Shown: positions 51,132 to 60,120 of the stretch, in pieces | How the letters are laid out: every line of letters starts with the position of its first letter | Numbering within the stretch: the first letter of the stretch is position 1 | Origin: Thermobifida cellulosilytica TB100 | GTDB taxonomy: Bacteria; Actinomycetota; Actinomycetes; Streptosporangiales; Streptosporangiaceae | Reading direction: 5' to 3' | DNA: 64,000 bases | Assembly (NCBI RefSeq): GCF_001517975.1 | Contig: NZ_KQ950182.1 | Span: 1 to 64,000 of the forward strand | The notes under the pieces: model-generated | What the model was told of the DNA's origin: nothing | Database searches by the model: none | Seen by the model: only the letters and a program-made list of their open reading frames with translations | Position numbers and translations under genes: made by a program

Positions 51132-52508
51132 ATGACCATTACCGACAGCACGGCCACGAGCGCCGCGGACGCGTGGACCGCCGACCGGATCCGGGCGGCC
51201 GACCGGGCCTACGTCATCCACTCCTGGTCCACCCAGGGAACCGTCAACGCCGTGCCGATCGCGGGCGGCGAGGGAAGCTGGTTCTGGGACTACGAGGGCA
51301 ACCGCTACCTGGACTTCCAGTCGCAGCTCGTCAACATGAACCTCGGCCACCAGCACCCCCGGATCGTCGAGGCGATCAAGGAGCAGGCCGACCGGATGTG
51401 CTACATCGGCCCCGGCTACGCGGAGCGCTCGCGCGCCGAACTGGCCGAGCTGATGGCCCAGCTCACCCCCGGCGACCTGCGGATGACCTTCTTCACCACC
51501 GGCGGTGCCGCGGCCAACGAGAACGCCGTGCGGCTGGCCCGCCACGTGACGGGACGCCGCAAGATCATCACCCGCTACCGCTCCTACCACGGTGCGACGG
51601 CGGGCGCCATCGCCCTCACCGGCGACCCGCGGCGCTGGTACGCCGAGCCCAACGACTTCGGGGTCGTGCGCATGTTCGACCCCTACACCTACCGCTGCCC
51701 GGTGGGCCACCCCGACCCCTGCCCGGTCTGCTCGGGCGGCCCCCACCTGGAGGAGATCCTCCAGTACGAGAACCCCGAGACCGTCGCCGCCGTGGTCCTG
51801 GAGACCGTCACCGGCACCAACGGGCTCATCTACCCGCCGGAGGGCTACCTCAAGTCCATCCGCGAGGTGTGCGACAAGTACGGCATCCTGCTCATCCTCG
51901 ACGAGGTGATGGCGGGTTTCGGCCGCACCGGCGAGTGGTTCGCCTGCAACCACTGGGACGTCACCCCCGACATCCTGATCACCGCCAAGGGCCTCAACTC
52001 CGGCTACGTCCCGCTCGGCGCGATGACCGTCAACGAGCGCATCTCCGAGTGGCTGATGACCAACAAGTTCTGGGGCGGCCTCACCTACGCGGGACACCCC
52101 CTGGCCTGCGCCTCGGGCGTCGCCTCCATCAAGGCCATGCAGGAGGAGAACGTCCTGGACAACGCCCGGGCGATGGGCCGGCGCCTCGACGCCGGGCTGC
52201 GCCGCCTGGCGGAGAAGCACCCGAGCATCGGCGACATCCGCGGACGCGGCCTGTTCTACGGGCTCGAACTGGTCAAGAACCGCGACACCCGGGAGCCGCT
52301 GGTGCCGTTCAACCCGGCCGGCCCGGCCGCCGCGCCGATGAACGCCGTCATCGCCGCGGCCAAGAAGCAGGGTCTCTACCTCTCGGCGAACAACAACGTG
52401 ATCCGGCTGACCCCGCCGCTCGTGATCAAGCCAGAGGAGATCGACTTCGCCCTGGAGGCGCTGGACAACGCGCTGGTCCACGCCGACGAGGCCACCGAAC
52501 CGGGCTGA
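51132..52508 (+). CDS. class III PLP-dependent aminotransferase
   Basis: 458 residues. Fold-type I aminotransferase with the phosphate-cup block TTGGAAANENAVRLARHVTG, YRSYHGATAGAIALTGDPRR, the cofactor Asp in LLILDEVMAGFGRTGEWF and the Schiff-base Lys in LITAKGLNSGYVPLGAM. The Cys-containing insertion YRCPVGHPDPCPVCSGGPH is seen in the taurine/beta-amino-acid:pyruvate-like subgroup, so beta-alanine, taurine or a similar omega-amine donor is likely. GGCAGAGA precedes the ATG, which lies 7 bp after the AA_synth stop. Amines released by the amidase could be deaminated here. Confidence 0.9.
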   Translation: MTITDSTATSAADAWTADRIRAADRAYVIHSWSTQGTVNAVPIAGGEGSWFWDYEGNRYLDFQSQLVNMNLGHQHPRIVEAIKEQADRMCYIGPGYAERSRAELAELMAQLTPGDLRMTFFTTGGAAANENAVRLARHVTGRRKIITRYRSYHGATAGAIALTGDPRRWYAEPNDFGVVRMFDPYTYRCPVGHPDPCPVCSGGPHLEEILQYENPETVAAVVLETVTGTNGLIYPPEGYLKSIREVCDKYGILLILDEVMAGFGRTGEWFACNHWDVTPDILITAKGLNSGYVPLGAMTVNERISEWLMTNKFWGGLTYAGHPLACASGVASIKAMQEENVLDNARAMGRRLDAGLRRLAEKHPSIGDIRGRGLFYGLELVKNRDTREPLVPFNPAGPAAAPMNAVIAAAKKQGLYLSANNNVIRLTPPLVIKPEEIDFALEALDNALVHADEATEPG

Positions 52509-52528
52509 GGCCCGCCCGCTACGCGGAG

Positions 52529-52552
52529 GTGCGGCCGTGCCCGCGGCCGCAC
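52529..52552 (+). terminator. hairpin between aminotransferase and reductase genes
   Basis: Perfect 9-bp stem GTGCGGCCG/CGGCCGCAC with a 6-nt loop, 20 bp after the aminotransferase stop. No T-run follows, so it may only reduce read-through into the broken reductase gene. Confidence 0.45.
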
Positions 52553-52597
52553 TCCACCACCCCGCTGTTTTCGACCGCAGCAAACGAAGGGAAACGC

Positions 52598-53857
52598 ATG
52601 TCCGAGGTGCAGCGACAGTCGGTCAGCACGACCTACAGGACCGTCCCGCTGGGAGAACTGCCGCCGCTCGGAGAGATTCCGAAGACCATGACCGCCCTGG
52701 TGGTGCGCCAGGACCGGTTCGGCGACCCGGAGCAGGCCTTCTAGATCGAGACCGACATCGAGGTTCCGCCGATCGGCCCCGACGAGGTCCTCATCGCGGT
52801 CATGGCGGCGGGCGTCAACTACAACAACGTCTGGGCGGCCCGCGGCTACCCCGTCGACGTCATCGCGATGCGGCAGCGCGCCGGCGAGCCCTACGACTTC
52901 CACATCGGCGGCTCCGACGCCTCCGGCATCGTCTATGCCGTCGGCTCGGAGGTCACCAACGTCTCCGTGGGCGACGAGGTCGTCATCCACCCCGGCTACT
53001 GGGACGCCAACGACCCGTGGATCCTCCGCGGCAAGGACCCGATGATGGCGCCGTCCGCCCGCATCTGGGGCTACGACACCAACTTCGGCTCCTTCGCGCA
53101 GTTCGCCCGAGCCCAGGCGCACCAGGTGCTGCCCAAGGCCCCGCACCTGTCCTGGGCCGAGGCCGCCGCCCCCACCCTGGTCGGCACCACCGCCTACCGG
53201 ATGCTGCACGGCTTCCAGGGCAACACCGTCCAGGAGGGCGACGTGGTCCTGGTCTGGGGCGGCTCCGGCGGCCTCGGCACCCAGGCCTGCCAGCTCGCCG
53301 CCCTGGCCGGCGCCAAGCCGATCGCGGTCGTCTCCGACGACAAGCGCGGCGAGTACGCGATGAGCAAGGGTGCCATCGGCTACATCAACCGCAACGACTT
53401 CACCCACTGGGGCATCCCGCCGCGCGTGGACGACAAGGCCGCGCAGAAGGAGTGGCTCAGCCAGGCGCGCGCCTTCGGCAAGCGCATCTGGGAGATCGTC
53501 GGCCACCGCCAGGACCCGGCGATCGTCTTCGAGCACCCCGGCGCCAGCACCGTCCCCACCAGCATCCTGGTCTGCGAGCAGGGCGGCATGGTGGTCATCT
53601 GCGCCGGAACCACCGGCTTCGACGCGGTCGTGGACCTGCGCTACCACTGGACCCGCCAGAAGCGCTTCCAGGGCAGCCACGGCACCAACGACGAGCAGGC
53701 CAGGGCCTACAACGACCTGGTGATCGCCGGCAAGATCGACCCCTGCCTGGGCCGGGTCGTCCAGTTCGCCGACCTGCCCCGGGTCCACGCCGAGATGGGA
53801 CGCGGCGAGCAGGTGTTCGGCAACTCCGTCGCCCTCGTCGGCGCCAAGGACGAGTAG
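52598..53857 (+). pseudogene. crotonyl-CoA carboxylase/reductase-like, interrupted by in-frame TAG
   Basis: A 420-codon frame with ATG 52598 (CGAAGGGAAACGC upstream) and stop at 53855-53857, interrupted at codon 49 by TAG (52742-52744). Before it the protein reads ALVVRQDRFGDPEQAF, after it [39 protein letters not shown] and the nucleotide loop [20 protein letters not shown]; the [20 protein letters not shown] block is typical of Ccr enzymes. Relatives have Gln after the AF, so CAG to TAG explains the stop. ATG 52802 could still yield a 351-residue protein lacking the N-terminal substrate lobe. Ccr enzymes reductively carboxylate enoyl-CoAs with NADPH and CO2. Confidence 0.85.
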
Positions 53858-53872
53858 GGGCAGGAGAACGGG

Positions 53873-55507
53873 GTGGAAGGGCAGGGTGCGGTGAAGGTCC
53901 CCGCCGCCGTCGCGAAGGCACTGCGCGACTTCGGGACAGACACGGTGTTCGGACTGATGGGTGACGCGAACATGCGCTTCCTCGTCGACTTCGTCGGCGC
54001 CGGAGGCCGGTTCGTGAGCGCTGTGGACGAAGGCGGTGCGGTGAGCATGGCCGACGGGTACTCCCGGGTGGGCAACCGCGTCGGCGTCGCCTCCGTCACA
54101 CACGGACCCGGGGTGGCCAACGTCGTCACCGCGCTGACCGAGGCGGTGCGGGCCCGCAGCGCCCTGGTCGTCGTGACCGGGGACACCGCGTCCCGGCCCA
54201 ACCACCTCCAGCGGTTCGACCTGCGTGGGGTCGCCGACCTCACGGGGGCCGAGTACCGCCGCGTCCTGCGGGCCGAAGACGTCAGCCGCGACGTCGCCGA
54301 GGTGCTGCACCGGGTGTCGGTCACCCGGCGCCCGGTGCTCCTCGACGTCCCGGTCGACCTGCACGGCGAGGAGGTGGAGGACACCTCGCCGCGCAGGAAC
54401 GGCGGACCGCTGCGGCAGGCGTTCGGCCCCGACGAGGACGCGCTCGACCGGGCGCTGGGGGTCGTCGCGTCGGCCCGGCGCCCGGTCGTGCTGGCCGGGC
54501 GCGGCGCGGCGCTCTCCGGGGCGCGGGAGGACCTCCTGGAACTGGCCGAGCTCATCGGGGCCCCGGTGGCCACCACGCTGCTCGGCAAGGACCTGTTCCG
54601 CGGGGAGCCGTTCGACCTCGGAGTGGCGGGAACCCTGGGCTCCCGGGTCTCGACCGAGACGATCCTCGCCGCGGACTGCGTGATCGCGTTCGGTGCCGGG
54701 CTCAACGACTACACCACCGCCGAGGGCTCGCTGCTGGCGGACAAGGCGGTGGTGCGGGTCGACGTCGACCCGCACCGCTGGGAGTGCACGGCGCAGGTCG
54801 ACGTCCTGGTGGTGGGCGACGCCCGGACCACCGCCCGCGCCATGGTCGAGCAGTTGCGCGCGGTCGGCCACCGGCCCGGGGGGTTCCGCAGCGAACGCCT
54901 CGCCGCCGAGCTGGCCGCCTACGACCCGCGGGAGGAGTTCGTCGACCGCAGCGGCGCCGACACCCTGGACCCGCGGACGGCGCTGATCCGCCTCGACGAG
55001 CTGCTGCCCGCCGACCGCGTGGTGGTCACCGACACCGGGCGGTTCGTCTACGCGCCCTGGCGCTACCTGCACGTCCCGGAGCCCACCGCGTTCACCCACA
55101 CGCTGAACTTCGCGTCCATCGGGCTGGGGATCGCCACGGCGATCGGTGCGGCGGCCGCCGCACCGGACCGGCTGACCGTGGCCGTGGTCGGCGACGGCGG
55201 AGGAATGATGGGAATGGTCGAACTCGTCACCGCCGTCCGCTCGGGACTCCCGCTCGTCGTGGTCGTCTGCAACGACGGCGCCTACGGCATGGAGTACCGG
55301 GCCCTGGAGCGGGCCGGGGCCGACCCGACGCCCTCGCTGCTGAGCTGGCCGGACTTTCCGGCCGTGGCGAGGGCCTACGGCGCGGACGGGGTCACGGTCC
55401 GTACCATGGCGGAACTGGAGGCGGCGGTCGTACGGCTGGGTGCGGCGCCGCAGGTCCCGTTCGTCATCGAGATCCGGACGGATCCGACCGTCGACATCGT
55501 CGACTGA
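53873..55507 (+). CDS. thiamine-diphosphate-dependent enzyme (acetolactate synthase-like)
   Basis: 544 residues from GTG 53873 with AGGAGAACGGG before it. All three domains of the POX/ALS family are there: an N-terminal PYR domain with the catalytic Glu in AVDEGGAVSMADGYSRVGNR, a central domain (RRPVVLAGRGAALSGAREDL) and a C-terminal PP domain with the TPP motif VVGDGGGMMGMVELVTAVRS to VVVCNDGAYGMEYR. No FAD-site signature is obvious. The reaction could be decarboxylation or carboligation of a 2-oxo acid. It lies 15 bp after the broken reductase, at the end of the operon. Confidence 0.87.
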   Translation: MEGQGAVKVPAAVAKALRDFGTDTVFGLMGDANMRFLVDFVGAGGRFVSAVDEGGAVSMADGYSRVGNRVGVASVTHGPGVANVVTALTEAVRARSALVVVTGDTASRPNHLQRFDLRGVADLTGAEYRRVLRAEDVSRDVAEVLHRVSVTRRPVLLDVPVDLHGEEVEDTSPRRNGGPLRQAFGPDEDALDRALGVVASARRPVVLAGRGAALSGAREDLLELAELIGAPVATTLLGKDLFRGEPFDLGVAGTLGSRVSTETILAADCVIAFGAGLNDYTTAEGSLLADKAVVRVDVDPHRWECTAQVDVLVVGDARTTARAMVEQLRAVGHRPGGFRSERLAAELAAYDPREEFVDRSGADTLDPRTALIRLDELLPADRVVVTDTGRFVYAPWRYLHVPEPTAFTHTLNFASIGLGIATAIGAAAAAPDRLTVAVVGDGGGMMGMVELVTAVRSGLPLVVVVCNDGAYGMEYRALERAGADPTPSLLSWPDFPAVARAYGADGVTVRTMAELEAAVVRLGAAPQVPFVIEIRTDPTVDIVD

Positions 55508-55526
55508 CCCCGGGCGGTCCCGTGGG

Positions 55527-55572
55527 GACGGAGGCGGAGCTCCGCGAACGCGCGGAATCCGCCTCCGTCTTC
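55527..55572 (+). terminator. terminator at the end of the catabolic island
   Basis: 12-bp stem GACGGAGGCGGA/TCCGCCTCCGTC with inner CCGCG/CGCGG pairing, 19 bp after the TPP-enzyme stop, followed by TCTTCC. Confidence 0.8.
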
Positions 55573-55619
55573 CGCTTTGCGGACGGAAACTGGCCGCATT
55601 TTCGGGAATGCTGTCCGGT

Positions 55620-56729
55620 ATGGGAACCACCGGCATCCTCGACCGGCGCGCGCTCAACCACGCCCTCCTCGACCGGCAACTGCTGCTGCGCCGCGCCGCG
55701 GCCACCGTCCCCGAGGCGCTGGAGCGCCTGGCCGGGTTGCAGGCGCAGACCACCCACACCTGGTACGTCGGACTGTGGAGCCGCCTCGCCGACTACACCC
55801 CCGAGGACACCTCCCGGATGCTGACCGACCGGAGCCTGGTGCGCACCGTGCTGATGCGCTCCACCCTCCACCTGGTGACCGCGGGCGACGCGCTGTGGCT
55901 GCGCCCGCTGGTCCAGCCGGTGGTCGAACGCGGCCACCGCAACGTCTACGGCAGGGACCTGGCCGGGGTGGACCTCGCCGCCGTCGCCGCGGCGGGGCGG
56001 GCCCTGGTGGAGGAGCGGCCGCTGACCTTCAGCGAACTGGGCCGGGAGCTGGCCGGGCAGTGGCCCGACCGCGACCCGACGGCGCTGGCGCACACGGTGC
56101 GCGCGCTGGTGCCGCTGGTGCAACTGCCGCCGCGCGGGGTGTGGGGGCGCAGCGGGCGCGCCGTGCACACCTCTGCGGAGCACTGGCTGGGCCGCCCGCT
56201 CGACCGCTCCGGCACGGTGCAGGACCTGGTGCTGCGCTACCTCGCCGCGTTCGGCCCGGCCACCGTCCGCGACGCGCAGGTCTGGTGCGGCCTGACCGGG
56301 CTGGGGGAGGTCGTCGACGGGCTGCGGCCCCGGCTGGCGGTCTTCCGCGGCGAGGACGGCGCCGAGCTGTTCGACCTGCCCGACGCCCCGCGCCCGGACC
56401 CCGACACGCCCGCGCCGGTGCGCTTCCTCTACGACTTCGACAACCTGCTGCGCTCCCACGCCGACCGCCGCCGGGTGCTCACCGTCGACCTCGCCGCCTT
56501 CACCCCCAGGAACGGGAACACGCCGCACACGGTGCTCGTCGACGGCACCGTCGCCGCCCTGTGGACGGCGACGGTGCGGCGGGGCACGGCGACCCTGGCC
56601 GTCCGTCCGCTCCGGCCCCTCGGGGCGGCGGAGGACGAGGTGGCCGCCGAGGGGGTCCGACTGCTGGCCTTCCTCCACCCGAAGGCCGAGGAGCGCCGTG
56701 TCGTGGTCGAACCCCCGGTGGCGGGCTGA
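55620..56729 (+). CDS. winged-helix DNA-binding domain-containing protein (HTH_42)
   Basis: 369 residues. A protein of the YcaQ/AlkX-like family (PF06224): LDRRALNHALLDRQLLLRRA, RLAGLQAQTTHTWYVGLWSR and TDRSLVRTVLMRSTLHLVTA with three winged-helix repeats, then RFLYDFDNLLRSHADRRRV, where catalytically active relatives carry their QxD-type glycosylase residues. Some relatives excise DNA crosslinks; others are uncharacterised. Whether this one is active cannot be judged here. ATG 55620 gives the usual family N-terminus; ATG 55608 is also in frame. It stands alone after the island terminator. Confidence 0.82.
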   Translation: MGTTGILDRRALNHALLDRQLLLRRAAATVPEALERLAGLQAQTTHTWYVGLWSRLADYTPEDTSRMLTDRSLVRTVLMRSTLHLVTAGDALWLRPLVQPVVERGHRNVYGRDLAGVDLAAVAAAGRALVEERPLTFSELGRELAGQWPDRDPTALAHTVRALVPLVQLPPRGVWGRSGRAVHTSAEHWLGRPLDRSGTVQDLVLRYLAAFGPATVRDAQVWCGLTGLGEVVDGLRPRLAVFRGEDGAELFDLPDAPRPDPDTPAPVRFLYDFDNLLRSHADRRRVLTVDLAAFTPRNGNTPHTVLVDGTVAALWTATVRRGTATLAVRPLRPLGAAEDEVAAEGVRLLAFLHPKAEERRVVVEPPVAG

Positions 56730-56735
56730 GAGAGC

Positions 56736-57281
56736 TCAGCGCGCGTGCTCGCCCCGGGACGGCTGCGGGACGTGCCTGCCGGCGGAGGCGCCGTGGGACT
56801 CCCGGTTCTCCAGGCTCTCCCGGGTCTCGCGCGCTCCCGCCTCGTAGCCGGACCGGTAGGAGGACTCGGCCTCGTGTTCGGACCCGCGCTCCTCCTCCAC
56901 CGCGGTGGCCGACGACCAGCCCGCGGTCAGGCCGTAGATGGCCAGCAGGTCGATGGCGACGACCGTCAGCGTCCACAGCGGGTTGGCGGCGAAGAAGGCC
57001 AGTTGCGCGACGACGTTGATCGCGAGCAGGACCACGGCCAGGGTACGCGCCCAGCTCTGGCGGGTGGCCAGGGCGAAGCCCGCGACCAGCAGGAGCAGGC
57101 CCCACACGCCCAGCAGGACACCCCACGGGGTGAGGCTGAAGAAGAACGTCTGGCCTCCGGAGACGAACAGGTAGTCGGGCGCGAACAGGGCGGTGATGCC
57201 GTGGAGGACGTTGATCGCCCCTGTCAGGAACAGCAGGGTCGCGGCGAAGAGCATCCAGCCCCGGGAACGTGTGCGGTTCAT
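56736..57281 (-). CDS. DUF7144-like membrane protein
   Basis: 181 residues from ATG 57281, with GGGAAGG 2-3 nt upstream. Four membrane helices with the typical wording MLFAATLLFLTGAINVLHGI, FSLTPWGVLLGVWGLLLLVA, GFALATRQSWARTLAVVLLA and LWTLTVVAIDLLAIYGLTAG. A hydrophilic, Glu/Arg-rich tail of about 50 residues follows (HEAESSYRSGYEAGARETRE), probably a cytoplasmic coiled region. The function of the family is unknown. It converges with the winged-helix gene, 6 bp away. Confidence 0.82.
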   Translation of the reverse strand: MNRTRSRGWMLFAATLLFLTGAINVLHGITALFAPDYLFVSGGQTFFFSLTPWGVLLGVWGLLLLVAGFALATRQSWARTLAVVLLAINVVAQLAFFAANPLWTLTVVAIDLLAIYGLTAGWSSATAVEEERGSEHEAESSYRSGYEAGARETRESLENRESHGASAGRHVPQPSRGEHAR

Positions 57282-57645
57282 TGCCTTCCCTTTCCCTTCA
57301 CGGGCTTCTCGGGTCGGGACGGGGCTGCCGGTGGTCCGCACTTCCCGTCCCTCTCCACCAACTCCCCCGTATCAGGACGAAAGTTCGCGTATGAGGGCAA
57401 TGAGTTCGCAAAGGACATATTGCCTCTACTGTGTCGAAGAACACGTTCCTTCGTATCCGCTACGGCGGGGCGGGGCCGTCCGGGACGATCGGAACACGGG
57501 GGGTGAACACGCATGTCGCCGGGCGGAGGAGGGGCGCGTGACCGGCTCCGGCCAGCAGTTCCCGGGGCGGGGCTCCGGACGGAAAAGGTGGCTTAACCGA
57601 TTAATTGCTAGAATGGCACTCTTAGTGACCAAAGGCGGGAAGGCC
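57282..57645. other. 364-bp divergent region
   Basis: No gene supported. The stretch 57585-57625 (TTAACCGATTAATTGCTAGAA) is notably AT-rich for this genome and should hold the promoter, and perhaps the operator, of the flavoprotein gene at 57646; 57380-57440 may serve the minus-strand gene. I see no clear dyad. Confidence 0.5.
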
Positions 57646-58272
57646 ATGGAGAAAAACGGTCTGGTCGAGATCACCTCGGCTGCGGAACTCACCGAGCTGA
57701 TCGGCCCCCCGGCCCCGGCGGCCGTGGCCAAGGAACGCACCGCCCTGCACGAGCTGGACCGGCAGTGGCTTGCGGCGTCCCCTTTCTGCCTCGTCGCGAC
57801 CTCGGGTGCCGACGGCCGGTGCGACGTCTCTCCCAAGGGGGATCCCCCCGGATTCACCCTGGTTCTCGACGACACCACGATCGCCATCCCCGACCGCAAG
57901 GGCAACCGGCGGCTCGACGGTTTCCGCAACGTGCTGGAGAATCCGCACGTCGGCCTGGTCTACCTGATTCCCGGCCGGGGCGACACGCTGCGGATCAACG
58001 GCCGCGCCAGGGTGCTGCGGGACGCCCCGTTCTTCGACGAGATGGCGGTGCGGGGACAGCGGCCCCGCCTCGCCCTGCTCGTCGAGATCGAGCAGGTCTT
58101 CTACCACTGCGCCAAGGCGTTCCTCCGGTCCTCGCTGTGGCGTCCGGAGACCTGGCGCCCCGACGCGGCGCCCTCCCGCGTGCAGACCGCCAAGGCCATG
58201 GAGCGCCGGGACGAGCCGGTGGAGCAGATCGAGCGCTTCTACGCCGAGGAGTACACCGGTGGGCTCTACTGA
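57646..58272 (+). CDS. MSMEG_1061-like FMN-dependent PPOX-fold flavoprotein
   Basis: 208 residues. A split-barrel flavoprotein with LDRQWLAASPFCLVATSGAD, GRCDVSPKGDPPGFTLVLDD, IAIPDRKGNRRLDGFRNVLE and the C-terminal Cys region IEQVFYHCAKAFLRSSLWRP. The SPKGDPPGF and FYHCAKAFLRSSLW segments are those of the MSMEG_1061 family, an FMN-binding group of unknown substrate related to pyridoxamine phosphate oxidases. GGCGGGAAGG lies 4 nt before the ATG. It has no close neighbour on its strand, so there is no functional hint from context. Confidence 0.88.
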   Translation: MEKNGLVEITSAAELTELIGPPAPAAVAKERTALHELDRQWLAASPFCLVATSGADGRCDVSPKGDPPGFTLVLDDTTIAIPDRKGNRRLDGFRNVLENPHVGLVYLIPGRGDTLRINGRARVLRDAPFFDEMAVRGQRPRLALLVEIEQVFYHCAKAFLRSSLWRPETWRPDAAPSRVQTAKAMERRDEPVEQIERFYAEEYTGGLY

Positions 58273-58614
58273 GCGCGCCGCCCCGCGCCGGGGCGGTGCA
58301 GAACGGCTTCCGGGCGCCACTCCGCGTATTCCTATTTACCGGCAAGGCGGAAAGTTCGCTCTTTGCCGCCGTTGGCGGTACGCTCACTTGTAACGGGCGT
58401 CTCCGGCGTCCCTTCCCGTCCGTCCTTTGTCGGTGAAATGAGCCGGGATTTCCAGCGGACGCAATAGAGCGCCTGACCTATCGATTTCTTATAGAAAAGA
58501 TAAAGATCGTGGTACGGGCTGCCGCACGTTCTGGAAACGCCTGACATTCTGTTGGGGTTCTTCGGGCAGCTTGTCCGTTATCCACAGTCTTACCGATGGA
58601 TGGAGACCGCCCCC
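58273..58614. other. 342-bp AT-rich upstream region of lsr2
   Basis: No gene supported. The part 58470-58510 (TCGATTTCTTATAGAAAAGA) is the least GC-rich stretch of the window and resembles the AT-rich targets of Lsr2 itself, which suggests autoregulation. The start of lsr2 has no strong ribosome site, only a purine stretch 6-15 nt upstream. Confidence 0.5.
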
Positions 58615-58947
58615 ATGGCGCAGAAGGTTCAAGTGCTTCTCATAGACGACCTCGACGGTGGAGAGGCCGAGGAGACGGTCTCGTTCGGGATCGACGGCTC
58701 CACCTACGAGATCGACCTCAGCGGTGCCAACGCGGCGAAGCTCCGTGCGGCGCTCGCGCCGTTCGTCGAGGCGGCACGCCGGGCTCCCAGCAAGCGCAAC
58801 TCCCCCCGGGGCAAGCAGCGCAGCTCCTCCAACCGGGACCGCAGCGCCGAGATCCGCGCCTGGGCCAAGGCCGCGGGCAAGCAGGTCAGCGACCGGGGAC
58901 GCATCCCCCAGGCGATCGTGGACGAGTACCTCGCGGCCCAGGGCTGA
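58615..58947 (+). CDS. lsr2: Lsr2 nucleoid-associated protein
   Basis: 110 residues, the normal size. The N-terminal dimerisation domain (MAQKVQVLLIDDLDGGEAEE, FGIDGSTYEIDLSGANAAKL) is followed by a flexible basic linker (SKRNSPRGKQRSSSNRDRSA) and a C-terminal DNA-binding domain with the AT-hook-like RGR in SDRGRIPQAIVDEYLAAQG. Lsr2 is the actinobacterial H-NS analogue: it coats AT-rich DNA and silences acquired genes and biosynthetic clusters. Mobile DNA such as the element at the start of the window may be among its targets. Confidence 0.96.
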   Translation: MAQKVQVLLIDDLDGGEAEETVSFGIDGSTYEIDLSGANAAKLRAALAPFVEAARRAPSKRNSPRGKQRSSSNRDRSAEIRAWAKAAGKQVSDRGRIPQAIVDEYLAAQG

Positions 58948-59076
58948 CCGGAGCTCCCCGACCCGGGGTGCTCGCTGCGACGATCCTGTCCCGGGAGCCC
59001 TCCGGGCCTCCCCGGCCGCCCCGGGGACAGGGGCGCGGCCGCGCGGAGGAGTCCGCCGCGGCCGCCGAGCAACGCG

Positions 59077-59110
59077 AAGGGGTCCCGCGCGTCGGCGCGG
59101 GACCCCTTCT
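59077..59110 (+). terminator. terminator between lsr2 and tRNA-Ser
   Basis: Perfect 14-bp stem AAGGGGTCCCGCGC/GCGCGGGACCCCTT with a 4-nt loop and a following CT. It can serve both the lsr2 transcript and the convergent tRNA. Confidence 0.85.
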
Positions 59111-59116
59111 CCACTG

Positions 59117-59205
59117 CGGAGGATCGGGGATTTGAACCCCGGAAGGGCGTGAACCCTAACCGCATTAGCAGTGCGGCGCCATAGACCGGACTAGGCGAAT
59201 CCTCC
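59117..59205 (-). tRNA. tRNA-Ser (GCT)
   Basis: 89 nt on the minus strand. The acceptor stem GGAGGAT pairs with ATCCTCC plus discriminator G, the anticodon stem CCGCA/TGCGG encloses CTGCTAA (anticodon GCT), there is a long variable arm, and the T-arm has GGTTCAAATCC. The long variable arm is as expected for serine. CCA is not encoded. Confidence 0.95.
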
Positions 59206-59269
59206 TGGCTGGGACAAGGGTACAGAGGGAAGGGGCCTGGGTGCAAAACAGATCCGCTCACCGATCCGC

Positions 59270-59785
59270 TCAGCGGGCCGTGCGCTCGATCACCAGGTCG
59301 GCGTCGCGGCGCAGCTTGGCCACGGCGCGGGAGACGGTGCTCTTGACCGTGCCGACGCTCACCCCCAGGACGGAGGCGATCTCGGCCTCGGACATGTCCT
59401 CGTAGTAGCGCAGGACCACGGCCAGCCGCTGCCGGTGCGGCAGCCGGTTGATCGCGCGGTTGACGGTGTCGGCCAGGTCGGTGCGCCAGCTCGGGTCGTC
59501 GACCCGCTGCTCGGGGATCTCGTCGGTGGGGTAGACGTCCAGGTGGCGCCGCCGCCACTCGGAGATCTGGGTGTTGACCATCGCGCGGCGCACGTACCCG
59601 TCCCGGGCCTTCGGGCTGGTGATGCGGTCCCAGGCGAAGAAGGTCTTGATCAGGGCGGCCTGGAGCAGGTCCTCGGCGTCGGCGTGGTTTCCGGTCAGCG
59701 ACTGGGCCATGCGCCGCAGTGCGGGGCCGCGGCGCCGCACGTACTCGGAGAACTCGTCATAGGTGGTTCGCGTCGTCTTGTTCAC
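59270..59785 (-). CDS. SigE-family RNA polymerase sigma factor
   Basis: 171 residues, an ECF-type sigma factor with region 2 (YVRRRGPALRRMAQSLTGNH, DAEDLLQAALIKTFFAWDRI) and region 4 (LPHRQRLAVVLRYYEDMSEA, EIASVLGVSVGTVKSTVSRA). The spacing and the YVRRAMVNTQISEWRRR block belong to the SigE/ECF40-like group common in actinomycetes. No anti-sigma gene is adjacent. It is divergent from the RlpA-like gene across 335 bp. GGTCGTGTG lies before the ATG; a ribosome site is not strong. Confidence 0.92.
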   Translation of the reverse strand: MNKTTRTTYDEFSEYVRRRGPALRRMAQSLTGNHADAEDLLQAALIKTFFAWDRITSPKARDGYVRRAMVNTQISEWRRRHLDVYPTDEIPEQRVDDPSWRTDLADTVNRAINRLPHRQRLAVVLRYYEDMSEAEIASVLGVSVGTVKSTVSRAVAKLRRDADLVIERTAR

Positions 59786-60120
59786 ACGACCACCGACCCC
59801 CGAGCACCGTGTTCTCGGTCACACCGCCACGCTCCCACTGTGACACGGGAAACGTCATCATTTGCCCTGTTCACCGGCATCTTCTGATAAATCGGGCAAT
59901 TGTCGCGGGTGTCCCGGCCCGCGGATCCCGGTGCCGTCCGGCCTGCGCGCCCGCGGCGCCCGCCAGCCCCGCGGCGCACCCCTCCCCGCCGCCGACGGCG
60001 CAGGTCGCGGACGGTCCCCGCCCGGCCGGGTGCGGCGCTGGGGGAGAATGGGGGGAGATTTCCACAGCGTGTGGACAACGGTGCGGGGGCGCACCGCCCC
60101 GAGCGGAAGGAAGAGCACTC
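59786..60120. other. 335-bp divergent region upstream of the sigma factor gene
   Basis: No gene supported. CGGGAAACGTCATC (59848) and a nearby AATCGGGCAATTGTC (59890) stand in the otherwise GC-rich stretch and could be sigma promoter elements. No clear palindrome was found. Confidence 0.45.

Noticed and set aside
52742-52744. TAG read as pyrrolysine or as programmed read-through
   Set aside because: No methylamine methyltransferase or pyl genes are visible, and a CAG-to-TAG change fits the expected Gln at this position; a nonsense mutation or sequencing error is simpler.
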